Positions 50,555-62,000 of a stretch of DNA of 64,000 bases are shown in pieces (the stretch's first letter is position 1; each line of letters starts with the position of its first letter). The notes under the pieces are model-generated. The model saw only the letters and a program-made list of their open reading frames with translations. It was not told the origin of the DNA and ran no database searches. This DNA is from Nematopogon swammerdamellus. Lineage: Eukaryota > Arthropoda > Insecta > Lepidoptera > Adelidae. Location of the stretch: contig OX336354.1 in the NCBI GenBank assembly GCA_946902875.1, forward strand, positions 9,025,247 through 9,089,246. Direction: 5' to 3'. A program made the position numbers and the translations under genes.

Positions 50555-51050
50555 GGCTCTCCGTTCAGTTCAGTGTAGCCGGCACGGCCGAAGGGAAGCA
50601 CTGACATGGCACCTAGTTCACCCGGTGTTATGGGCTGACATCACGGATGTTGTAGGTGATGTAGCCATCCGTGCCAGTTTCCATAAAAAAAATTATCAAG
50701 ACACGTATTATTTTTGTCAGCCTCGCCTCGGTAGCTCGTTGGTGTGACCGATCGACCGTCTTCGTGATCTGGCCCACCCGGGCGCGGTTAGAACTTGGAT
50801 GGGTGACCGTTCGGCCGTGGAGGCTGACGATCGTATTCCACGTAAAACTGTAGCTACCTTCCCTTCTTACAGTGTTAAGCCGCCCGGGTTGATACCACCG
50901 CACTGATTAAAAGGTCGGACGAAGCGGCTGTGTAAATAGTTCATGTTTTTCGTCCAGTTCTGTGTAGCCAGCACCACCAAGGCGAAGCACTGACATGACA
51001 TCTAGTTGACCAAAGTGTTATGGGCTGACAACACGGGTGTTGTAAGGAAA
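50555..51050 (+). mobile_element. SINE body scrap, then another S2 SINE
   Basis: 50,560-50,690 is an S2/S4 3' body. 50,713-51,050 is an S2 copy whose 5S block (gggcgcggttagaacttgg, then atgggtgacc) is closest to 5S rRNA of all copies here. Confidence 0.8.
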
Positions 51051-51309
51051 ATCGAAATTGAATAAAAATTATTATAACATCTGATGCAAATTATATGCGT
51101 ACGTTATACGTTACGCGCAAAATCTACAACAACATAACACGTTATAAATAAAAAAAATTTACTGACAGCCTCAAGGACCTGCCACCGACAGCGAGAATAA
51201 AAATTCGATCCTCAAACTAAGAAATCGCAAAGAAAATAATTAATCGAATAATATACCTACCGGTTATAATCAATGCTCATAATAAACCTGTAAGGGATGG
51301 CATCTCATG

Positions 51310-51620
51310 GAGTAAGTTACTTTGTTTTATTATGAGATACTGCGTCTACTCTATGTATGACACTAAAACTAAATTTACGATTTTTAGAAATATTTTCTGT
51401 ATGTATGTATGCATGTATGTATGTATGTTCCTCCATAACTCTTGAACAGATCATCCGAATTCGATGAAACTTAGTACAAGCACATTAAGCTATACGAGAC
51501 ACACGATAGGCTAAATAAAATTCAGTTCCGATTACGCTAAGATGTGGGTCTCATACAATACAAACGGAATTGTTCCGCGCGCCGAAATAAAGGTACGGTA
51601 ACGGGCTTACTTACTTTCTT
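51310..51620 (-). repeat. Dispersed repeat, inverted copy of 23,530-23,880
   Basis: gttactttgttttattatgag, an atgt microsatellite and ttcctccataactcttgaac. Confidence 0.65.
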
Positions 51621-51820
51621 CTTTTTATTAAATACGAATTTCAATCAATAAAATAATAAGTCATTATGGGCAGTGCTTATATTTATAACTCCAAATTAAA
51701 TTTAAAAAAATCATTTTGAAATTATAAGGCACACAATATTAACGGAAGTTATAAAGTTTGTTTATTCCATCTATGCTCAGTGTGACCAACCAAACTCGGA
51801 TAAAAATTTGGTTATCTTGC

Positions 51821-51882
51821 CCAAAGAGTTTGTATTACTTACGTTGCCGCGCTCACGTAATACCGTAATACAAACTCTTTGG
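51821..51882. repeat. Perfect inverted repeat (18-bp arms)
   Basis: ccaaagagtttgtattac at 51,821-51,838 is inverted at 51,865-51,882; 26-nt loop. Confidence 0.85.
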
Positions 51883-52520
51883 TCTTGCCCACGATGGTCT
51901 TGCCATACTCGCGCCAAGTAAGGCTGGCCAGGCCTTACCACTGCAGTTCTATCAAAATCAGCTTCCTTGAACATCGTGCTTGAACTCACTGATCATCAGT
52001 GAGCTCGAATGTCTTCTTCTTCTTCTTCGTTTTTTAAATAGTGGCAACCAAACGAATTGGAAATTCGTTTATTACTGCCAGTATCCAGTGACGGCGCTGC
52101 ACGGTATAAATTTGTGATTAGAAAACAAAGAATACCTACGCAAAGATCTGTCAATACCTACGTCAATGTCACACTGACACGAAAAACGAAAATAATTTCC
52201 AAACTGTATGTGAAATTAAAACTTACTGACTGGTCGACAATTTTTTATTTTTACCCTAGTTCAAGAGATGAATTATATTTAGTTACTTCAACGGTAATGG
52301 CCCAGAAATGGCAGTGTCATATTACACATTGTATATAAGAAAAGAGATTTAAATATAGGTATATTGTATCTTTTTAATCACATTTGGTTGGCATACATTT
52401 ACAGCATACCTTCATATTACTTGACAACTTGTGTTACAGGAAAGGTTTAGTTAGATATACCTATCTGTAACCAGCTGTGTCCGCTCGCCTGAAAGTCGAT
52501 TTAATAGCAAATCTGCTATT

Positions 52521-52835
52521 GTACTGTGTGGGGCCGGTACTAAATAAGAATAGCCCCACTGCATCTCTCCCCGTGCATGTCATAAAAGGCTACCAAGGGA
52601 TAAGGACAAATGCCGCGCATAAGGGCGACAAGCTAGCCACCTCTCACCTTGGCGCGGTCTTTCCACCTAGTCATGCAGCATGTGGGCCTTCATGCCTTAC
52701 TTGCTGCGTGATCTGAGTTATCTTGTCCGAATACTTTGCTAAATGTGGTGGTTGGTATTGTGTTGTAATTTACCAGAATATTTGTAGCACAACACCGATT
52801 GGTCTGCTTACCCCGATTGTCGGGATACGGCGACG
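52521..52835 (+). mobile_element. SINE family S3, near full length
   Basis: Plus strand from tgtgtggggccggtac to cccgattgtcgggatacggc. It ends about 80 bp before the first tektin exon. Confidence 0.75.
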
Positions 52836-52915
52836 TGTGGAGTGTATGTATCTGCTATTGTAGCAACCTCAGATCAGTAAACTAACCAATGTCTGTATTT
52901 TCTAAAGAACTGTAG

Positions 52916-53089
52916 CAAGATGGCAGCTTGTGCCAACAGCTGCGCTGAAGCTGCCGAGGTCCGGCGCACCGCAGAGGCCGTGTCCAACCTGGTACTGAAC
53001 AGCCTGGCGCAGAGTCAGGACTTGTGCTCCGAGAACTTCCGCATCGGTCAGAGTAGCGAGCGAATGGTGCAAGTTGACCTCAAGGACAG
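52916..53089 (+). CDS. Tektin-like exon 1 (seen)
   Basis: Acceptor-like ACTGTAG then CAAGATGGC. Encodes [20 protein letters not shown] through MVQVDLKDR; donor GTTGGG. Confidence 0.75.
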
Positions 53090-56000
53090 GTTGGGACTGG
53101 CCTATTGTGGTCAATATATAATCGAATCTGCTCTACTCTTCTATTAGGTATACAGGGGAACATCTGCCTGTCTGCAACGAGCAATCTCGAAAACGGTTGT
53201 ACTGATCTGTATAGAGTTGTAGATATTTTATCCAAGAGACTAAGTAAGAACGGAACGCCACATAAATACCTCAGAATAAAGCTAGTTAATAAACTATGTG
53301 CATAAAATAAAAATGAAAAGTATAAAGCTAAATTTCTACGGGCGACCCTCGTCAATATATACTATAAACATCCTTATAACTCGAGAACAACTTTATCGAT
53401 TTACATACGGTTTTCACTATTACATTCTGTCACTTCTCAAGATGGTTTTAGGCTATAAAACACAAAGCTATGTCATCGGCGGCCTGTGCTGCGTGCAAAA
53501 AGTCACGCGAAACGAAGCCGCGGGCATAAGCTAGTTGGAAAATAATCGACAATTTGGTACCGTTTGGGGGTGCCGGTACTTAAAAAGAATAGCCCAACTC
53601 CCCCACACACAATAGCATCTCTCCCCGTGCATATCGTGAAAGACGACTAAGGGGAAAGGACAAGATACCGTGCTAAAGGGCGACAGGCCACCTCTCACCT
53701 TGACACGGCCATTTCACCGAGTCATGAAACAGGTTGTCTTCGTGCCTTACTCGCAGCTTGATAGTTTTCTTGTCCGAATACTTTGCGAAACGTGGTCGTC
53801 GGTGTTATGATAATACCGATTACTCTGCTTACCCCGATTCCGTGTGTATGTATGTATTTATGTATCATCATTATTTGGTATTTCTTTATCAAATATGGCT
53901 ATGACACCAAATAATTAACCGCAATAGTCATACATTCACAATCAGTCCTTCTTCAGGATATCCGAGGTTGAATTCTGGCGAGGCACTTTAAGATCGCTGT
54001 CCAGGAGTCTGCAGGAGCAGATGCGGCTGTTGGCTCACGAGAAAGAGACTCTTCGCGTGGTCGTGATGAGGATCCAGGCCGAGTTAAAGCATCGTGCTAT
54101 GGGCAGAGTCTGTACGCTTGGCCCAAGAGAGCCACCCGCTAGGGAGGCAGTTGAAATTGAGCTGCAAGAAGTTAGTTTTTTCGTTCTTTCCTCATTTATT
54201 ACACTTTTAAGGAAAACACTTTTTTTATGTAATGCAATATGGGTGGCTGTGCCGAGGGACCAAGGTGCAGTCGACAGATCCAAAAACATCTTTCCTCGCG
54301 AAACTACGATCAGTGAGGCGCCATGTCAGCAGATTTGCGGACTGTTGCTAGACTGTCTAAGACGTTTGAAGACACCGATGAAATGATTCGGGAAACAAAC
54401 TCGCCGGAATACAGTTCCACACCCTAGGGGTACGACAAAGAAACAATGTCGACAACAAAAGGGTGTTCAGTTACTCTGCGGCGTGTGTTGCGAAGATGGT
54501 TGCATGGAAAAGAATACGGGATGTAAGTACCTCCGAGCAGCGTCCATGATAGTACCTGTAGAATAGACAGAGTGACCCTACAAATCGTCTGTGGCTCAGA
54601 GACTCTAGACCATCAGTCAGTTTCGGGTCTCCCACCAGACGGACGCTCGATGCAGTATTGAGTCCAAGGACTTAAGCAGATACTGGGGACGTACTTCCCA
54701 AGTGTGGCAACAGTATTCCATTACCGGCGTAATCTGCTATTTTTATAACATAGTAGTTGGAAATATTGCAGCCCATGCAGTATATTGGTCTATGTGCTCC
54801 GAGGCAGGAACGACACTGCCTTAGAAACTTGCAAGGAGAGGGAAGGGGTTGACCTTAGCAGAGAATACACAGCATTGCGTCTTGCGAACGTTGAAGGCAA
54901 CGCGATGCTCCTGGCCCGAAGTGGCAACTTTTTCGATAACCTTATCCACCCTATCAACTACAGAACGCTGAGCCTTGCTGGGCTGTGCATCTCTACTCTT
55001 CCAGTCCTTGACATAACCGTCATGCCCCGTGCGTACATATGCGTATCATTATGTGTAACTGTGAATCTTGCCCAGGGACAGTAAATCGTTAATAAAGATT
55101 AAAAATAACGTAGGTGACAGCACACAGCCCTGCGGGACACCAGCGTTAATTGGAAAATCGTGCGACTTGATTTTTACTATACATTTGTAGAAAGAAAGTG
55201 AAACCTGGTAATCAAGTGATGCGTTGCACGCTATTATACCCAGACAAAGTATGTCCACTAGGGGACATTTGGCTGTCCATGATAGTTGCTGGCCTCTACA
55301 CTGATTTACGGGAATGAAAGTTGGGAATTGCAGACGAAGCACGAAAGCAGAATAAAATGCTGTGGAAATGTGCGCCTTGAGTAGAATGTGTTGAGTTACA
55401 ATGAACGATAGACTGAAAAATAGTGTAGTACGAGAGCGCTGTGGTCTGAAAGAAGATATACCTACCTAGTGACAAGGATTGGGAAAACAATGCTTCGGTG
55501 GTTCGGTCATGTTGGCCGAATGGATGATAGGAGACTTATGGATGAAATTTAAGCAGCGAATGTGAGTGGAAGAATTTGGAAGGGTCGCCCTAGACTAGAC
55601 TAGACGCACGTACCTGACCCAGATCGAGCATGTCATCAAAAAGGGTCAAGTGTCTATTAGCCGTAACTGACGAGCATGTACAAAGAACATTATGAGAGTG
55701 GAAGAGGCGGCAGAGGCGTCAGGCGTGTCGGGATCGTAGCACGTGGTGATCCGTTGTCTCTGCCTTCCCCACTGAGAAACAGGCGTGACGCTATGTATGT
55801 ATGTTTACTGTGCAGGGGAAGGACTAAATTGTAGAATTCAATTTATTTCAGTCAATCGAATATTAAACTTTTCTATTATTGAACCTCTCGGATCTCATCG
55901 ATCAAAGCAAGGATCAAAGTTTCGTTATGTTTGCCCCGGTCTCCATGAGAAGAATATGTATGTACATTAGCAATCGACAAACCGATGCTGAATATAAGGT

Positions 56001-59000
56001 TGACTGGGAGAAATTACATTAGAACAACGAGGCATATGACTCCCTTCTTATATTACTAGGTGGTAGTGTTTAACCCGCCCGGGTTGATACCACCGCACTG
56101 AATGAAAGGTCGGTCGAAACCGCTATGTAAATAGTTTGTGTTTTCCGTCCAGTTCAGTGTAGCCGGCACGACCGAAGGGAAGCACTGACGTGGCACCAAG
56201 TTCACCCGGTGTTATGGGCTGACATCACGGATGTTGTAGGTGATGTAGCCAACCGTGTCAGTTTCCATAAAAAAAAATCTTAACTTACCTTACCTTACAA
56301 AGTACCAACATTCACTCTACATTGGTTTCTCAGAAACGGCTCCAACGTTTTGGATGAAATTTTGTATTTAGATTATGTAATTTTTTCAGTTTATCTAGAT
56401 ACGTGTAGACGCCGAATGAAGCTCGGTCGCCCTAGTACTACAACATTAATCATGAAATCAGGATGCTGCGTGGCATTTGCACAGTAGACTTTTCTTCACT
56501 AGATTTGCACTTCACAACAAAATTACACCTATTAACCTACATAGTTATCATTGCAGGAGCTGAATTTGCTACGAACCGAAAAGTCCAAGTTCACTAAGAT
56601 GATATTTCAAGTGAACCATAAATTGGAGGACTTAACTAAGACCAAACGCGCCATAGATGAAGACCTGCAACTAAAGAGCCATGGCATTCGCGTGGACAGA
56701 GAGATCACAAGCCCCGTCCCTGTATGTTGGATGATTAATTACGGTAAAAAGAAAAAGTAAGCTCTGTGGTACCTATTTAGCCCCAAAAATTGTATTGTGG
56801 AACCTAACCAATTCCCGTATCCTGGTTTTATCCACAGCCAAGCTAGGCGGGCCCTAGACATAAAATAACACTGTATAATTACTTTGTGATCGGCGGGTGG
56901 CAGAGTGGTCTGGGCGTGTCGGCTTCTCTTGCGATGTCCAAGGTACGAATCGAACCGGGGCGGCGGCATTCGTGCGTGTACCAATGAGTTTTTTTCTTAT
57001 TTGAAAAAAAAATTACGTGCATACCTTCACCCACAGCTCCGCGGTTCGGATTCCATGTAAAAATGTAGGTCCACCGGGTTGACTGGAGGAAATTGCCTAA
57101 GGCAATAAGCCCGCCCTTGCCACACATTAAGTGGCGTAACGTGTATTATTATTCTTTTTATTGACACATTTCTGTTTATAACCATTTTAAATTTTTATAA
57201 ACTAAAAATTAAAATCTAAAATTGATACAAAACGAAGTGAAGTTTCCACCGGCGGCGGTGGAGGTATCTGGTAACATATTCTCCTATCCTTTTACCATGG
57301 GAGTAGGGACGGAGGGAGAGGGGATTGTGGCTTTTTCTCTTTATTTTTCAGGAAATCAACAGCACAAGTTATACAAATTACACACTTAGAATCAACACTT
57401 ACGATGGCCTATTAAAGATTTTCATAAGGGATCAGCTTAAAACGCTGATCGTCCCGTATCATCCTCGTTTGGTTTTAATTCGGAAACCCTCCGCGAAAAC
57501 AGTAGCTACCACGCGCCCGCTCCACTTACAAACGTGTTTTCGAGACAGGCTCAAGTCTAACGAAGCGTGGCAGGTTCATTGCCGTAAGCTGCAGGAGGAA
57601 GGCAAGAATGCCGCCAACACGGCGGCGTTACTGCGCGAGGAGTGCCGCGCGATGCGCACCCACTTGACCTGCGCGGCGCACTCGCAGGCGGAGCGCGTGG
57701 AGGCCGCGCTGCGCAGACGCATACACTACAGCCAGAACCAACTTCACGATCTGCGCTGGCAGCTGGCGGAGGTTACCCATTCTTTCTTTAGTTTTTTTGT
57801 TTTTTTTTGTTTTTATGTAATCCGGTATGGGTGGCTGAGTCAGAGGGGCCAACGCACATGCTCTGACTAGGCAATATCACCTCCGAGAAGGTAGGTGCCA
57901 TACCGGAGACTTCCCTGGATTGCTGGCTATACTGGACTAGAGGAGAACACAACCGAGGCTGCTATGCGGCCATCTTACATCCAGTACGGTGGTACCAACC
58001 CAAAGAATTTTCAACAGCATCTGGTATTTATCATTTCGGGAGATCTTTAAGTCGTCTGTGTCTTTATCATGACATCTAGTAAGATAGGTACTCGTATGGA
58101 AATGAACAGATAAACAGTAATTTTCGCTTTGCATCGATCGATCTAATGAAGTAGAATCCGACCGAACCTCATTAGAGTAAAGCGTGTTCATTATGGAATC
58201 CACCAAACCAAACTAACACTTTATCATACATCACTCTCGAAAAACTATGTCACCGACCAAATCAGTTTATAAGCTGAGTTCGCAAGTTCACAAAATATAA
58301 TTGTGTTGTATGGCTTACTTTATCGTCTTACGTCCGCAAATATTTATTTTTTTATGAAAACTGACACGATTGGCTACATCACCAACATCGGTGATGTCAG
58401 CCCATAACACCGGGTGAACTAGGTGTCATGTCAGTGCTTCCCTTCATTTCATGTCGGCTACACTGAACTGGACGGAAAACACGAACTACATAATATTTAC
58501 ATACTTAGCCGTTTCGACCGACATTTCATTCAGTGCGGTGGCACCAACCCGGGCGGGATTACCACCTCGTAAGGTAAGAAGGGAAGGGACCTACAGTCCT
58601 ACACTGACCGTGCTTAACAAAAGTCGACCGACCGCACCACTGGGCGGGCACTGTGCTACCGAGGCTGACAAATATGCAAGTGAGGGGCGACAGCGAATCC
58701 TTTGAATGTATTCGTGATGAAGTGGTTACCGCACGTTTACCGACCTGTAACATGTTTCATCTCGTTTGACGTCTTCTAGTCTAGATGAATCACACATATC
58801 GAACTCGGTCAATGAACTCAGTATAAGAAGTTAGGCGATGCATGCAGATTTTTATTTGAATACTAGCTGTTGCCTGCGGCTTCGCTCGCGTGAAATTCGT
58901 ATTCCAAAGAAGAATGTAAGTAACTAAGGGCGAGGCCGAAGGCCGAGCTGCGTTCAGGTAATCGATAAACCTTCTCAAAAAAAGTAACTAACTAAGGGCG

Positions 59001-62000
59001 AGGCCGAAGGCCGAGCTGCTTTCGGGTAACCTTTCTCAAATAAAGGAAGTAAGTAAGGGCGAGGCCGAAGGCCGAGCTGCGTTCAGGAAGACGATAAACC
59101 TTCTGGAAGAAAGGAAGGAACTAAGTGCGAGGCCGAAGGCCGATCTGCGTTCAGGTAAACCAAAAACTCTCTTCCGCCTTCGGGCCGCGCCCTTAAAGAC
59201 TTCCTTTCTTTGATAGAATATAATATCGTTTACTCAATCTATTTATTTCATAAAAATAAAAAGGTAATATTAATAACTAAAGAATTAAAACCTACCTAAC
59301 AAACATTAAAATAACTATCATAACGGGCATTTTCAAATGTTCTTAGAGCACTTGCGGCATTACCCCGCTGGATGGCAAGGCTTACCCTTTGAATGAAGTA
59401 CATAAGCCCTTGATCGCGGGACACCAGTTGCGTCAACCAGCAGAGGCCCAAGCCTCTTTTGGCTTCACTGCTCCACGGACCGAGGGTTTCAACCGCAAAC
59501 GCAACAAATTCGAAATCTTGAATTATATTTCTATATTTGTTGCGTTTGAGGCTCTCCGCCCCAGCCTCGGCCGACTTGGAGCCAATGTGAGAACACAAGT
59601 GGCGTCCCACATCAAAGAACTACCCTTAGTCCATGGCACTAAGGTAATAGCATCGGCCCTCTTGCCATCCAGCCGGGAATAACCGCGAGGTTCTAGGATA
59701 GGATGCAAGGTATATTTGCCGTCAGAAGCGTGGACTTTATAATAAAATTTAAATTAAATTAACTCAATCTTAATATTAATTAACTTTATTCGAGATGGTT
59801 TAGCTTCTTCCTGAACGCAGCTCGGCCTTCGGCCTCGCCCTTAGTTACTTTCTTCGAGATGGTTTATCATTTGTCAGAACGTAGCTCGGCCTTCGGCCTC
59901 GCCTTAGTTACTTACTTTCTTCAAAAATGTTTACATTCTTCCTGAACGCAGCTCGGCCTACGGCCTCGCCCTTAGTTACTTGCTTTCTTCGAGATGGTTT
60001 ATGGTCTTCCCGAATAGAGCACGGCCTTCGGCCTCGCCCTTAGTTACTTAATTTCTTCAAGATGGTTTAGCTTCTTCCTGAACGCAGCTCGGCCTTCGGC
60101 CTCGCCCTTAGTTACTTGCTTTCTTCGAGATGGTTTTTCAATTATCCGAACGTAGCTCGGCCTTCGGCCTCGCCTTAGTTACTTACTTTCTTCAAGATGG
60201 TTCAGCTTCTTCCTGAACGCAGCTCGGCCTTCGGCCTCGCCCTTAGTTACTTGCTTTCTTCGAGATGGTTTTTCAATTATCCGAACGTAGCTCGGCCTTC
60301 GGCCTCGCCTTAGTTACTTACTTTCTTCAAGATGGCTTAGCTTCTTCCTGAACGCAGGTCGGCCTGCGGCCTCGCCCATAGTTACTTACTTTCTTCGAGA
60401 AGGTTTATGGTCTTCCAGAACAGAGCTCGGCCTTCGACCTCGCCCTTAGTTACTTACTTTCTTCAAGAATGTTTTTCTTCTTCCTGAACTCAGCTCCGCC
60501 TTCCGCCTCGCCCTTAGTTACTTTCATCGAGAAAGAATATCGTTTACGTGAGCGCAGATCCGCCTTCGGGCCCGCCTTTAGTTACATACTTTCTTTTTTT
60601 TAAATACGAATTTCACGCGAGCGAAGCCGCGGGCAACAGATATATAAATTTTATTGCACCAATGACAGCGACATAACTTCGACTTTCAATTATTTTTTTT
60701 AATTATTATGTTAATCCGGGATATACACTGTCACTATAAAAAGTTTCGTAAAATTCCGTTCAGTGGTTTTTGCGAGATGCGCGTACAAATAGACATTTTT
60801 GCATTTACGATTTTATTATATGTATAGAAAGAATAGATATGTATAAACATATATATGAATTTATTTATTCAACAGCAAAAATAGGTACTAAATAGACAAT
60901 TTAACTAAAAACTATAATATATATAAACTATTGTGTTCAAGTTATAAAAAAGAAGAACTGTCATTTTCGTTGTATCTACTTATTTTTAAATTTCGAATGA
61001 ATATTTTATTCAAATTGTATTTGCTGCCAGTTCTCAAGATATAATTATGTACTTTGGACTACGTGATTTTAAACGCGCAATAATGTTTATAATAAAATTG
61101 TAAATTTTTTTTTTACGTATTATGTTAACCCGGCATATAAACTGCTACTATACAAAGTTTCGTCTAATTCCGTTCAGTGGTTTTTGCCTGATGCGCGTAC
61201 AGACAAACAAATAAACAAACAAAAATTTTAAAAACTTCTAGAACATGTTCAGTATCTCATTTTAAGCCACCCTGGTTAGTTTTTTTTCGAATACATTCAA
61301 TGTACAGACTTTCTTACCTTTACGATTTTATTATTGTATAGATTAACTTTTGCCGCGACTTCGCTCGCGTGAAATTCGTATTTCAAAGGAAGAAAGTAAG
61401 TACCTAAGAGCGAGCTGGGTTCAGGTGAACGATAAACCGTCTTGAAGAAAGCGGAAGAAAGTGAGTAACTAAAGGCGAGGCCGAAGGCGGAGTTTGCTTC
61501 ACGTAAACTATATTATTTCTCAATTAAAGTAACTAAGGGCGAGGCCGAAGGTCGAGCTGCGTTAAGGTAAACGATAAACCTTCTTAAATAAAGTAACTAA
61601 CGGCGAGGCTTCAGGCTGAGCTGCACTCTCATTCTCAAAAAAAACAAAAAAAAAAAATATTCTGGAAGATAAGAAACATTCTCGAAGAAAGTAAGTAACT
61701 AAGGGCGAGGCCGAAGGCCGAGCTGCGTTCAGGAAGAAGATAAACCTTCTTGAAGAAAGTAATAGTAACTATGGGCGAGGCCGAAGGCCGAGCTACGTTC
61801 AGAAAGAGGATAAACCTTCTTGAAGAAAGTAAGTAACAAAGGGCGAGGCCGAAGGCCGACCTTCGTTCAGGAAGAGAATAAACCTTTTCGAAAAAAGTAA
61901 GTAACAAAGGGCGTGGCCGAAGGCCGAGCTGTGTTCAGGAAGACGATAAACCATCAGTAAGAAAGTAAGTAATTAAGAGCGAGGCCGAAGGCCGAGCTGC

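Noticed and set aside
52057..52338. Upstream tektin exon
   Set aside because: The 93-codon frame lacks the tektin N-terminal pattern and a donor in the needed phase.
57325..57351. Methionine at 57,325 as a start codon
   Set aside because: It lies in the polypyrimidine tract and acceptor of tektin exon 4.
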